A stretch of 64,000 bases of DNA, taken from Crambe crambe. Its lineage: Eukaryota; Porifera; Demospongiae; Poecilosclerida; Crambeidae. Made by a program: the position numbers and the translations under genes. How positions within the stretch are numbered: position 1 is the first letter of the stretch; each line of letters opens with the position of its first letter. The notes below the pieces were generated by a model, which was given only the letters and a program-made list of their open reading frames with translations, did not search any database and was not told where the DNA came from. The stretch lies in the NCBI GenBank assembly GCA_963924555.1, contig OZ004583.1, positions 8,942,582 to 9,006,581 of the forward strand, read 5' to 3'. Positions 33,619-45,155 of this stretch are shown in pieces.

Positions 33619-35437
33619 TATGGTGGCTGATTCGGGCCACTTCCTTTCGCCTCATTTCCATTGTATTTCCATCTCAGTTCCATCCCAGTTCCATCCTACT
33701 TCCATTCAAACGAGCATGCGCAAATAATGGCACTCGAACACGTGTGAATTTATGAATCATGGATTCAGACTTCAAGCGAAGTCTTCTCAAGCTGTATTTT
33801 GAAGCTGGTTATCCTTACAAACTGATATTACATTTTTAGCTGTCCTTCATGGCATTGTGTCCTTCGCAAGAGGAGAAGAGGTATTACTTTTTAGCGAGTT
33901 TTACATGTGATAATCACTCTCTCAAATTGGTGCTCTACTTGGATATAGAGCTATGCAGCTCAAATTACAAGGATATGGACTTATACTATCAAGGCAAGGC
34001 TTCTTTTTTTAACTTGGTATTAAACTTAGCATAAATTTCCTATTAGGGAGAAAGTGAGAATACTTTTATCAGTAATGGATCCAGGAGGTGTGGCATCCAT
34101 AAAAAAGCACAGACTAAACAGAAGAGTGTATTCATCTAAAGTATTACAATTGCCCACCTAGCCACTTGTATTAGTGTTCTCCTCCTCCTTTACCGGGGTC
34201 CGAACTACTGTTGGCATATTGATGGATTTGCCATACATGGTGGAATTGATGGGTAAATTTGAATGGATTCTATGATGACAGGCATTGTCCACGGGTATAT
34301 TATTGCACTGTAGTAGCTAGCTATAGTTGCATTAGCTATGAAACTTAATATACATAGCTAATAGGGATTGCTTAAATTCTCCTTTATGAACGTCATAGCT
34401 AAAAGCTGATCTTGACAGAATGAAAACGATTTGGAACAGACATCATATCAGAGCCAATAGACAGTATGCAAATGGAATACCCAATGATTTATTTATCTGC
34501 AGAAAGAGCTCGAGGTACGTGTGCCACAAGCCTGTTTTATATATACCCTGTCATTTTTGTTCAGGAGTTGAAGATTATTCCCACGAGTGTGATGACACTG
34601 ATATTCAGCTTTGTTGGCAGTATGCATGTCAGAAACACCTTCCAACAGTCCAGAATTCTAACTCTTGCAGAAATACAGAAAATCATGCTTATTGCTGTAT
34701 TTTGATTTGATTCACCACATAAAAAATATTTAGTCTTTAGTTGAAATGCGTGATTTAAACATGAAAAATGATGCAGCGAGGTACCAGGAAAAGTTGAAAT
34801 AATGAAAATGGTTCAGTGACAATTGTATGAAATTGTTGCTCCATATAATTTAAGCAAGTTCACAAATATACTGTAATATGGAGGCTGTAGATGGTCGGAT
34901 AGTCGACAGGAACAGAACAATGGTGATGTTAGGAAGGTGGTTGGTCTGAGGGTGGTATTGGTTGACAGACCTTCCCACCCTGGCCTTTCTCCACTATGAT
35001 GCATGCAAGTGCATATACATATACATCAGTGCTGACCCCTATTGCCTTTCCCTTCAGCTGCTCCGGTGATTGAAAAGGAGGAGTGCCAGCCTGCATGCGC
35101 TCAGATTCTATTTTTAACCTCCACAATGGCAGCGTGATGGAGCAGACATAGTCCTTGACTTTCCTCTCTCCTCGTGGAACGAAGTACGTGTGTATCAGAC
35201 AATTATTCAGTAAGCTAGGCTACAGTAGAATGCACATGTGTGTGCACACACGTGTTGGTGTGCATTAATTTGAATGCCATTATTTGCGCATGCTTGTTTG
35301 AATGGAAGTAGGATGGAACTGGAATGGAAGTAGGATGGAACTGGGATGGAACTGAGATGGAAATACAATGGAAAATCAAATGCAATGGAAATGCATGGAA
35401 ATGAGGCAGAAGGAAGTGGCCCGAATCAGCCACCATA
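33619..35437. mobile_element. Integrase-plus-kinase element, copy 2, internally deleted
   Basis: Left end TATGGTGGCTGATTCGGGCC and right end GGCCCGAATCAGCCACCATA with ttccatc-type repeats inside each. Integrase parts on the plus strand: MDSDFKRSLLKLYFEAGYPY (33,761), EKVRILLSVMDPGGVASIKK (34,049), CWHIDGFAIHGGIDG with the NDKLLKY block deleted (34,210), then a jump to ADLDRMKTIWNRHHIRANRQ (34,405) and EDYSHECDDTDIQLCWQYAC (34,570). The regions with the second Asp and the Glu are gone. The kinase gene is reduced to AGTPPFQSPEQLKGK and YALACII on the minus strand (34,950-35,110). It can at most be moved by an enzyme supplied from elsewhere. Confidence 0.85.
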
Positions 35438-35574
35438 CTAAACAGCCACCTATGGTGGCTGAAAAGGGTCACTTCACTTCCATCAAACTTCCACTCTACA
35501 TCTGTACTTCCACCCTACTTCCACCCTATTTCCATCCTACTTCCACCCTACTTCCACCCTACTTCCACTCTAGG

Positions 35575-35712
35575 ATCACATGTGCAACACATGACCACCA
35601 TGTGACAACCTCCATGTGCTAACACGTGCTGTATCAAGTAGTCACTCCAGGATCACATGCACAACACATGACCATCACGTGACAACCTCCATGTGCTGTA
35701 TGAAGTAGTACC
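35575..35712. repeat. Two-unit direct repeat of about 67 bp inside copy 3
   Basis: ggatcacatgtgcaacacat, gaccaccatgtgacaacctc and catgtgctaacacgtgctgt recur with small changes. The units are rich in CACGTG/CATGTG E-box-like hexamers and lie between the left inverted repeat and the integrase start, so they may be its promoter. Confidence 0.55.
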
Positions 35713-35746
35713 AGTCATTTAATAATTGTATCTAGGCAATTGAAGA

Positions 35747-37294
35747 ATGGACACACTATCTCTTGTGAGAGGGTATTTTGAACGAGGATATTCCTATCAC
35801 CTAATACTCTGCTTTTTGGCTGGTCTTCATGACAAAGTGATATCAATGAGTACTCTAAAACGTCTCATATGTATGTGATCTCTAACAGTCTGTAGTACAT
35901 TTACTACTAGATTGAACTCAGCCATTCAGGTTCTTTACTTGGCTATCGTGCCATGCAAAGGAGACTGCTTCGCAAGTATGGAATAAGAATTCCTAGGTAA
36001 TACACTGTTCCAATTTTGTGCCCCAATTAATCAGACCTTTTACAGAGAAGAAGTGCGAATAATGCTTACAACCATAGACGCTGAAGGTGTGGCTATGAGA
36101 AGACAACACAGACTGAACAGAAGACAATATGTTGTTAAGGTAAAAGAGCTGCATAGTAGCAATGCATGGCAATTCACTATTAATATAATAGGGCCCCAAC
36201 TACTGTTGGCACATGGATGGAAATGATAAATTACTGAAGTATGGATTTGCTCTACATGGATGCATTGATGGGTAAGTTTCTCACAGAGGGCATGCATGCT
36301 CCTAACAGTTGAATACTCCATTACACAGTTTCTCTCGTAAGGTGATATGGTTGCAGGTGTCTCCTACTAATAAGGACTCCAGTGTCATTGCTGGGTATAC
36401 GGTAGGTTTGAATAGGCATATCTGTAGCTGTATATTATAGCTAATGAGTTTCTAAGATGTCCAAAGATACTGCGGGCTGATAGAGGCACAGAAAATGCAA
36501 GAGTAGCATATCTCCAACCCTTCCTGCGGCGAAACGATAGTGATAGCCACTCGGGGGAAAATAGCTTCTTTTATGGTCCAACCAGGTAAGAAGTCAAAAA
36601 TGTCTAGAGTAGCCCTAGGGTAAACAGCTTATTGTGTTTTGTATTCAGAGAATTGAGCGATGGTGGGGCAGTCTCTACCAATGGTGCACAGGATTTTGGA
36701 TAGATTTATTTCAGGTACATAGGTATAATATTTAAACGAAATGCATGGCATTGACAATGGAGTTGTAAAAATGCATAGCATCTTACAGCTGAAGGACTTT
36801 TTGACGACTCCAATTCTATTCATTGGTATACAATTATAGTTTATCATGTGCATTATTTAGTCTCTATACTACTGCTATTCAGTGATTGTCTGAAGTTCGC
36901 TTTCATGGACATTATCCAAGCTGATCTTACCACCACAGTAGAGGAGTGGAATACTCATCAGATCAGGGCGGGGCAGGGCACAATTGAAGGGATTCCTGAC
37001 GAGTTGTTTTTCTTGCCAGAAATGAGAGGTACCTATTAGGTTACTATGAGTACTGATTGTGATGTTTGTTTACTTCAAGGTTATGAAGATTATTCATGCA
37101 GTTGCTTTGATGAAGATGATCTTGAAGAATCGTGGGAGTATGGATGTGAAAAACCTGATGCCACAATCCCGCAGTTTACAAATCTTGTTCACATAATAAT
37201 GGGTGAAGAAAATCTTCACATGCCACAAAATGCTGCTGAAGCACTGTCATTTTATCTGGTATTAGCAGAAATAGTATCGAACATAGACTATTGA
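35747..37294 (+). CDS. DDE integrase-like transposase, copy 3
   Basis: Exon pieces: MDTLSLVRGYFERGYSYHLI (35,747), IELSHSGSLLGYRAMQRRLL (about 35,911), EEVRIMLTTIDAEGVAMRRQ (36,048), GPNYCWHMDGNDKLLKYGFA (36,193), FSRKVIWLQVSPTNKDSSVI (36,329), CPKILRADRGTENARVAYLQ (36,457), RIERWWGSLYQWCTGFWIDL (36,649), EGLFDDSNSIH (36,791), DCLKFAFMDIIQADLTTTVE (36,883) and YEDYSCSCFDEDDLEESWEY to TGA (37,080-37,294). The presumed triad is complete: Asp in HMDG, Asp in RADRGTEN, Glu in RIERWW. GT-AG introns of 50-100 bp separate the exons. The block matching YYLRAVQNYGGQ of copy 1 is missing between exons 5 and 6, so the join there is doubtful. The N-terminal part is a small helical, basic region. Possibly functional, more likely slightly damaged. 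Confidence 0.7.
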
Positions 37295-37365
37295 TGAAGA
37301 ACTATTGATGAAGAATGATATGGTATTAAAAAATGATCTGGTTGTTTGCTCTATCTAAAAAAAAA

Positions 37366-37940
37366 TCAATCCTTTGCCAGCAGGTACAGTTGCTTCAAGA
37401 TAGCTACAGCAGTGGCCCGCTCTTCAAACACAACAAAGCAAAGCTTTGTTATGTCTCTAACACGCTGGGGTAACTCAGCAGTGGAAGGATATTCCCCACT
37501 CACCACCTTAAAAATAACAGTGTGGGGGGATAAGCCCGGCCAAATCTTTTTCTCAGAAAACAGTTCAACAATGATGCATCCTACTGCATATACATCGGAC
37601 TCTGTGCCAACCATTTCTCCCTTCAGCTGCTCAGGGGGCTGGAATGCTGGAGAACCGGCATTCATGGTTGTTCTGCCAGCTCCAAGCAAGGAAGTAGCTA
37701 GCTTCCCTAAACCGAAGTCAGCCAGCCACAACTTCAGTGACCCACTCTCAATCTGAGATATGAAAGTGAATAACAACTTTGGCACTACAATGTAAATCTA
37801 AATGGGCAATAGGTGGGTCGCTTGTGTGCATTGAGCTATCTGCAGTAGAGGAGTTGTCTCGTTCAAATCAAACCCATTATGTTGCCACATATATTTGCTG
37901 ACACCATGGTAACCATTTATGGCCACACAAGCCAAAAGAG
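37366..37940 (-). pseudogene. Protein-kinase gene of copy 3, catalytic loop damaged
   Basis: The last exon (37,366-37,752) is open: IESGSLKLWLADFGLGKLAT, then AGSPAFQPPEQLKGEM, SDVYAVGCIIVELFSEKKIW and a C-terminal helix ending LLAKD before the stop. Upstream (about 37,790-37,850) PPIAHLDLH aligns with SPLMVHLDLKPENVM of copy 1 but the KPEN residues are lost. DFG and PPE are kept. Protein identity to the copy 1 kinase is moderate, so the two diverged for a long time while staying open. There is no visible N-lobe. Confidence 0.65.
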
Positions 37941-38236
37941 AAATAGCATTTACTGAAAAGGCCCCACACCATAATTGTTGCTAATTAAGTTAGAGTTATG
38001 CTACTCCCCTGCCTCTATCAGCTCATACCCAGCGATGACGCTGGAGTCAATGCAAACTATGACAGAATCTGTGTTTCTTCTTCAGATGGTCATATGACAA
38101 TCACGTGCCTGTCATGTGCACCTCCTGGAGTGGAAGTAGGGTGGAAATAGGGTGGAAGTAGGATGGAAATAGGGTGGAAGTACAGATGTAGAGTGGAAGT
38201 TTGATGGAAGTGAAGTGACCTTTTTCAGCCACCATA

Positions 38237-39480
38237 TCAAATATAACCGAATACATTCCAAGCAAAGGGAACAAATCAGGTGAAAAACAACAACAAACTA
38301 TTGCTATACAGTAGCTATATATGATCAGCTTTTATTTCCACATAAATGCCCTGAGTAGACCTTGGCACATTATGCTCATGCTCATGTGTATAAAGTTAGT
38401 ATAATTATGCTCATGTGCAATATGCAATGTGCACGACCTTTAACTTCAGTATTCTGATTTGTGGTAGCTAGCTAATTGTGTTCATGGCTCGTGAATTAGC
38501 TGATACTGAAAGAGTTTTTTCAATGATAAAAAGACTTTTACTGATAAACAAGCTAGCTCACTGCAAGACTGAGTGTATTCAAAATGAATATAATTATTGT
38601 GATGATTGTGCTCCTATATGAGTGCTGATTATGATTATGCTTGCCTTATATACTGTTATTATGCTCAAAATTATGTGCCGACATAATGTGCCAAGGACCT
38701 GAGGAATTTGGCTAGATATTGGCCTATCAAGTTACTTACACCTAAGTCGTCACTACACAGGTAGCTACTAGCTTTTATTCTTTGACGCTGCTACCAGAAA
38801 TAGCTAGCTACCTCCCAATCAAATTTATAAACATAACATAATTTATAACTTTACTTTCTACAGGTACAAATGTCATCATAAGAATAGCAGTTGGGATCTC
38901 TGTATCTCTTATAATGCATTATCAGTACGGTTATGTCAGTTAATTTAAACCATTTGGAATGCTACTTTTATTGCTTTAATGCGTTTTGAGAGTACAACAC
39001 TTGCAGTATATGATATGGCCATGAACTTCCTCTTGCTAATAGCCACATCACTCTATCATTCCTATACAATGCCCCACGGGTCGATATTAACCTCTCTAGG
39101 AGCTTGATGGTATGAATTTTAATATACTTGCTCCACACCATGCATCCACTGACATTTTACATAAGCTATATGCATCTTGATCACATGTATAATACGTGTA
39201 TGAAAAGCTTAAACATGCACTACAACACAAACCCTCACCATGCATTGCATATATCCTCCTCAAACATAAATGTGGGATCACATCATCAGCATGTTATATT
39301 CATTAGTAGTATGAATACCTGATTATATGTGCATAATGAGCAGAGCTAGCTATAGGAATTGGAATGAGATTTTGCTAATTGGTAATGAATACCTGGGTAG
39401 CTATAGCTAAATAATTTGACTGTTTATATACATTATTATAGATACAATAACAGTATTTTCATGTTACTTGTGACAATAAA
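38237..39480. other. Intergenic, no gene established
   Basis: AT-rich. At 38,864-38,930 on the plus strand an acceptor (ttctacag) leads to GTNVIIRIAVGISVSLIMHY, a hydrophobic stretch that could be a decayed membrane exon, but no partner exons are seen. Confidence 0.35.
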
Positions 39481-39482
39481 AA

Positions 39483-40590
39483 TTATACCAAAACAACAGT
39501 GACAAAAACAGAATACATACAAAAAATGGTGATAGTTATTCCTGAAAAATGAGAAAAAGTTATACTGAGAACACAATAATGCGTCATGATCACTAGCTAT
39601 ATAAATTTGGGGTGGGAAGGAACTTTATTTACGGGTACAAAATTTAGCAATTTCAATTTTTGTGATTTCGTGGTAGCTAGCTAGCTATTAGTTTAGTAGC
39701 TAATCTCTTGGAGCTGACATACAATAGAAGCAATTTACTAAATAATTATTAACCTTGCTTTCCTCCTGATGTAGTCATACTTGTCATCACTGTAGTGACT
39801 GAAATCGTTGGAAAAGTCTTGTCTATAACTCTATACATGTAACAATATTCTTTACCTTCTTTTCCTATTGAATTCACTATTAGCATTGTAATTGGTCCAA
39901 TAGAATCAAAATGATTGGGTAAGTTGAAAAAGCACTGGAATGTTGTACCATTATCAATAGATTCCACTGGCTCAATCAGTACACGCAAACCAGTAATTCT
40001 ATATCTGGGAGGGAGATTTATAGAATCATAAGTCAGAGGTTGACTGCTATTGATGCGCCATAGAGGTATCTTCCCATTTGTCTGGTTGCATGGACACTGT
40101 ATCGGGAAATCTCTGTCACTGACTTGTGCATATTCCTTCTTTGTCAATTGATTTGAGCAAATTGGTATGGATTCTGAAGGGGGGATAATAACCATAATTA
40201 TGCATACATTATTTTGCAGCTATAGCTACATGCATAATTTTGTATAGCAAGTAGTCTGGCCGTTGCAGTGACACTAAGCCAAGGGGGGGGGGGGGGGGGG
40301 GGAGGAGGGGGCGGGGGGGAGGAGGGGGCGGGAGGAGGGGGCGGGAGGAGGGGGCGGGAGGAGGGGGCGGGAGGAGGGGGGGGGGGGGGGGGGGGGGGTG
40401 TTCGATAATCGCGAGGGGCTCGCTAGCCAGCCCTTTGGTGTAGCGAACTGATGAATGGACAGACTGTCTTGTCTCGCAGTAGAAGACGACCGAGAGCTAC
40501 ATAACTACCTGTAATTGTAAATCCAAGAATCAGGATAATCAAAATGACCTTTCTGCTTGCATATACCGGAACATAGTTAGTCTGGTGCAT
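39483..40590 (-). CDS. One-Ig-domain membrane protein
   Basis: Four minus-strand exons: 40509-40590 (ATG), 39856-40173, 39754-39822 and 39483-39541 (stop TAA). The first three joins are phase 1 with GT-AG sites, as in the receptor at 7,139. Residues 1-28 include VILIILILGFTITG, a signal peptide or anchor. The Ig exon has QCPCNQTNGKIPLWRIN, then EPVESIDNGTTFQCFF (Cys, Trp, Cys in place; several N-x-T/S sites). A Thr/Ser-rich stalk (ISVTTVMTSMTTSGG) is followed by GITITIFCMYSVFVTVVLV, a hydrophobic C-terminus of about 19 residues. The product would be about 175 residues with no cytoplasmic tail. The last exon is the least certain (the stalk donor gttaat is weak). Intron 1 holds the G-rich tract. 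Confidence 0.65.
40279..40398 (+). repeat. G-rich minisatellite, possible quadruplex
   Basis: Runs of G interrupted by a gaggagggggcggga unit repeated about five times, flanked by pure G runs. It lies in intron 1 of the Ig gene, whose transcribed strand would be C-rich in RNA. Dense G-runs meet the usual quadruplex pattern many times over. Confidence 0.9.
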
Positions 40591-40727
40591 TTTTCTCCTC
40601 TTCTTTATTCGATATTCAGAATTTTGCGAATGAGCCCCGCCCAACGTTCAAAAGTCAAAGTTTCATCATAGTATAGTATAGTATCTACTCTGGCTTTGTC
40701 AACCCTTTACCTTCCTTTTAGGGGAAG

Positions 40728-41302
40728 GTGTCGTTTAATACTTTTGCTGAAAGAGAGCGCACAAACGTTGTTGCGAAAACATGGTCTATGCAACCACCGA
40801 GATGCATGGCTACTGACTTGTGCCTGGCTTGTGGCGAATCAGCTATAAAGAAGGACAGACGACTTCTTGGAGGAAGCGGTAATACTTCTGAGCAAGTGAC
40901 AGCAAAGACATCGCTCCAATATTCCTGCCATACACGACCTGCAACTATTCTGGCTTGATAGTTCTTGCTCCAAGCTCCCTGGATGCTTTAGACGCTACTC
41001 TCTCAAACTCGGTCACGGTTGAACGCAAAGTTTTCAACCGCTTTTATTCAGCCACGTGTCTGGAATGCAATTATCAGGAATACTGATTGGGTCGCAACAA
41101 TACTTTGTTGCAAGTCGTTGATGCTAACAACACCACTCACACCAGACCCTTTCCAATTCCCCAATAAAAGGAAGGTAAAGGGTCGGCAACGCCAGACTAC
41201 AAAATGTCACCGTTTCAGGAATCTCATCCAGCAGAAGTGCTGGGAATGCTCCACTACCACAAGATTCCTACTATGTCATCACATTGTGGTTGTCACTTGG
41301 TA
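40728..41302 (+). other. ORF fragments, head-to-head with the Ig gene
   Basis: An open frame contains MATDLCLACGESAIKKDRRL then LGGSGNTSEQV (ATG at 40,806), with a CxxC pair that could bind zinc. Further frames to 41,300 (SLDALDATLSNSVTVERKVF, FYSATCLECNYQEY) look like pieces of the same protein broken by frameshifts. Probably a decayed transposon-associated gene. Not identified. Confidence 0.3.
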
Positions 41303-41344
41303 ACCCCATTAACGTACTCTCCACTTGGCTATTAGCTAGCTCTG

Positions 41345-41560
41345 CAGGTGTCAAGTAAAAATGGGGACCCCCATCCCCATTTTAGGGGACCCCATGCCCA
41401 AATTTATCGGGATCCCTCAAGAATTCTAGGGACCCCCTAATTATGGACCACCATCCCCATTTTTAAGTAATTTTGGGCCTAAATTTTAGGGACCCCCTAA
41501 TTATGGACCCCCATGCCCAATCATAAAATTTGGGAGATCCCTGGGGACCCCCTAATATCT
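41345..41560. repeat. Irregular tandem repeat of gggacccc units
   Basis: Repeats of gggaccccctaattatggac and ccccatccccatttt of about 60 bp with decay. Similar in character, not in exact sequence, to 2,259-2,365. Confidence 0.65.
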
Positions 41561-41936
41561 GATAGCTATTAGCTAATGATTTTTTATATGATTGTTTCCA
41601 AATTCCAACTGTCTACTTGGTACATGGACACACCCTTCATGAAACCATTCCTTGCAAGTCATTGTTTCAACCATCCTGGCTCCCTGCATGTGCAGTAGAC
41701 GTTGAATCTCATTATATTACGAATCTTGGGTCTTGTCCTCTTGTTTGTTTGAGGAAAGGGGTAGAGCCATTGGTTTTCAATGCAGTTAGCAAGGTGGGAA
41801 CGAAATTTATCTCAACTATAAGTTAACTCTGCGGGATTCTTGCCTGCACAAAGTGAAGCTGCAAAAGCTATAGTGCAAAGAGTCCACAATCATAACTGCC
41901 TGAACATCAATGAAGTTCACAGTAATGGTTGAGAGG

Positions 41937-42197
41937 TCAATAAACAAAATGGATGCTATTTGCCTTTTTGTTTTTACTATAATATAATGCACAATTAGGA
42001 AGGCTATCATATATTATGTTGACAGTCCCAGGAGAACTATCACCAGCTATAGTTATCCAGTGTGGGTCATACACATTCAGGCACTGAACAAATTCCCTTC
42101 TCTGAATTTCAAATCCAGAATGTACTGCTAGTGAAATGGGCTGTAATCCTTTCACATTTGGAAACTGTTCCCTGAGAAGCTTAATACCAGCTGACAT
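41937..42197 (-). pseudogene. Ulp1-like protease domain fragment (transposon type)
   Basis: Minus-strand frame with IKLLREQFPNVKGLQPISLA, then DPHWITIAGDSSPGTVNIIY and DSLPN. The order 'QFPxVxGLQ ... HWI ... G(T/V)VxxYDS' is the pattern I know from Ulp1/C48-like cysteine-protease domains fused to transposon proteins in sponges and cnidarians, with His of HW as the catalytic His. The catalytic Cys region is not present. A fragment only; the family call is from motif memory. Confidence 0.4.
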
Positions 42198-43740
42198 TAT
42201 AGCATCAGTAAGCCACTTGCCCTGTAGTAAGGCAGTTTTCTCCTCATCAAATAACCTTCTTCCAATATTGAAAGTTTTTAAACAAGATCATTCTTTGTCA
42301 AATCAATATAATCGTCTACAATAAAATTATGCACGAGTTTGAAAGATCATAATATATACCTTCCAATTGACATTCCTGTCCATGTCCAATGTTCTTGCTG
42401 CAATGTGAAGACAGTTAAATCTTGTCAACTGTGTCTTCACACTGTGGCTTGGGGTTACAAGGAACTAAAAAGGAATTACTTCTGATTAGCAAAGATTACA
42501 GCCACACACTTATCATGACCCTTTGTCAAATGAGCATGTTGTGTAATTTAATCTATATCTAGCAGTTTGCCTATAATAATTAGGGCTTTGGGGCTATAGG
42601 GGGCTAGGGCTTTTGGGTAGGGCTAAGGGATGCGTATATTCACGATACGTTACATGGCAGTGCATGCATGCTGCTAGCTATAATATATTTCATTAATTCA
42701 AGCATGACATTGCACTGGCTATGCCACATTAATATATATATACATTAATAGCTACTATAATACCATCTTAAGCATCTTAAGTAAAGCGAAAATTAGAGTT
42801 GCTGTTTGGGGTAAACGTATTAACTAGTTTAGACAATACCTGTTTGAATAAGTCTTCCTTGGATAAAAGAAAATTAGCCACTTACTCAAATTGTGTACTA
42901 ATGGCATTACTGTGATATTACATCTTTCCTGCATGTATGCATGTGGTCCTTATGACTGTAATACATATGTCAGCAACATTCTCAGCTTTCCACAAACACT
43001 CTTAGTGAAATCATTATAGCTGATACATTCCGACACCTGGAGATGACAACATTTTAGCTATCAGGTACTCACTCTTCCATTTGTAGTATCATAAATAATG
43101 GAAGAGATAGATACGTACTATCTTTGCAAGTAAACTTCCTGGATTCATTTCTTGAAGTTGTCTAGCATATATCTCAGGCTGCTGAAATTTAATTGATGCT
43201 GCAAAGATAGCTACAGGTAAGTTTTAGTATACAACAGTGTAATGGTAGTATGTAACTAAAAGATTCAATCATCTGAAGCAGATGATGGCAAATATGACAT
43301 GCATGTTACCTTGAGATTCTGCTTCAACAGGGCTGTGGTTTGTAGCAGCAGGTGGTTGAATATATGATGATGACGGTGATCCAAGTTTTATATCATCTAC
43401 ATTGGAATCCTCAAGGAATGAGTGGTGTCAACATCTTTGCTTAGTAGGTTGCATTGACTGCACACTGTGATAATCATCATCACCAGAAGAATATTGAAAT
43501 ATAAATATATCACTAGCTTCAAGTTTGTAGGGTGGCTGTATCCTGACAGTTTTACAGTTTTCTACATCTTATTATATTACCTGCACTTCTCCTTTTAGTG
43601 GGGTGGCTTAGAATTATTGCATTATGTTTACACGGCGGACAAAAGCACTAATTTTTTTTTTTTTTTTGGGGGGGGGGGGGGGGGGAGTTTATATACTCCT
43701 ACAGCTGTATATTGACTGTGTGCACATGAATCAGTGTGAG
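42198..43740. other. Intergenic, no gene established
   Basis: Mixed AT-rich DNA, with a T19/G20 homopolymer pair at 43,649-43,686. Possible short exons between 42,360 and 43,440 (acceptor/donor-like sites, glutamine-rich coding flavour) cannot be joined. Confidence 0.4.
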
Positions 43741-43759
43741 AAATCAACCCACCCACCAG

Positions 43760-44315
43760 TAGCTATGTATTCTCTGGCCCTTCTATTATCCTCACACCTC
43801 CTTGAATGAATACCAGGAATGAGAAGAAACTAGCTATTTCATAGCTCATTATATGCGATAAAACTAGTCTTATATTCAAACAAGTTTCTTTACCTATATT
43901 CACAACTAATCTTAAATCTGGTCCTGATACTAGACCATGGCTGAAAAAAAAAAGACACACTAATAAGTTGATCCATTATCACTTTGCTTCACTGGAGAAA
44001 TTTTAAGGTTCTGATTTGTACCTTAATGGCAATTCATCTTGTCTCAAAGGTTGACCTCGATTTATTTTCCAGTATGGTACAATCCCCCCTGTCTGATTAC
44101 AAAGACACTCAATTATGACAGTACTGTTGACTTCAACTACTGTTATCTGAGAGCCATGTGGGTAACAAGTTGGTTGAGTCACTGGAGGAAAAAAATAATA
44201 ATAAATCAGAAATGCAACAGCATGATTGTATGCAGGCTATAGGATAATTTAACTTACATGACTTTATGACAAATCCCGTCATGATAATAATGATAATACT
44301 TGTAATCATGATCAT
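43760..44315 (-). pseudogene. Ig receptor pseudogene downstream of PDCL
   Basis: Minus strand: signal-peptide exon 44,258-44,315 (MIMITSIIIIIMTGFVIKS with gtaag donor), Ig exon about 43,965-44,189 (VTQPTCYPHGSQITVVEVNS, CLCNQTGGIVPYWKINRGQP) that frameshifts after RYKSEP and stops, and the beginning of an Ig3 exon about 43,763-43,805 (GGVRIIEGPENT). It is the same family as 7,139-10,394 but not able to make the receptor. The same remnant, more decayed, lies at 22,850-23,080. Confidence 0.8.
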
Positions 44316-45155
44316 AGTCTCGTCAGTCTCATCAATAACAAAAGGGATTTCTTTACTGAAGATTTTGCATAGAGCTGATGCTGAACTTCATGCATACGTA
44401 CTATGTTGTAAACACAGTACTGTATGATGTGTAAGTTTTACAATGTTATTAATCTTGACGATTGATATTGTAAACACAACATCTCATTCCAGTTCCAAAT
44501 GAGAAGAGGATTCAGCTTAATATTTTGTCAATACCATGCACACTTCTATGCAGTACAAGCAGGGAAGGACTTATGAATATATAACAATAATTATTATGAA
44601 TATTATTTCTGACTCATGATCTCATGTGTTATTGGTTATGATTAGCTATAAGCACAGGTATTTATGCCACACAAAATCTCATTCCAATTCCTAAGAAGTC
44701 AAGATCCATAATTAGCTGTACACTTTGCTATGGGCATGCTTAGTTACAGGGGAGGGTAACAGAGCACTCAGCTTGTATAGTTTACATTTACAGTATCATA
44801 TACTGTTGGTCCAACACAATACCCCATAAATAAAACAGACCAAGACAGTATATCAACCTTGAGACAGTATATCAACCTTGAGGACATTGATAAATCACTA
44901 ATGCAGTGATTACGAATCCAATGCTGAAAAAGTGTAATCCGCACAATTATGCATGCTCTTACACACATGAATAATCATGTGATGTATTATCACTTGATAA
45001 AGATGACTTATAAAGAGGACAGAACATCTAGAGTGAGTGCAGGGAAGACATTTTGCATCAGATATTGACATAGTACAACACATGCACACAGAGAATATCA
45101 AAATTAGCTATAGAGGGGGCGGGGCACACATGATAATTATTATTGTTATAATAAT

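Larger units (their letters stand above)
35451..38236. mobile_element. Integrase-plus-kinase element, copy 3, best triad
   Basis: Left end TATGGTGGCTGAAAAGGGTC followed by cttccaccctacttccaccc units; right end with the complement, ending tttttcagccaccata at 38,236. It is 2,786 bp and starts only 13 bp after copy 2. The inverted repeats here are about 120 bp and richer in 'accctacttcc' than in copy 1, so this is a different subfamily. It carries integrase (35,747-37,294, plus) and kinase (37,366-about 37,940, minus). No clear target-site duplication. Confidence 0.85.

Noticed and set aside
37790-37850. An intact catalytic loop in the copy 3 kinase
   Set aside because: HLDL is present but the following Lys-Pro-Glu-Asn is lost, so it was listed as damaged.
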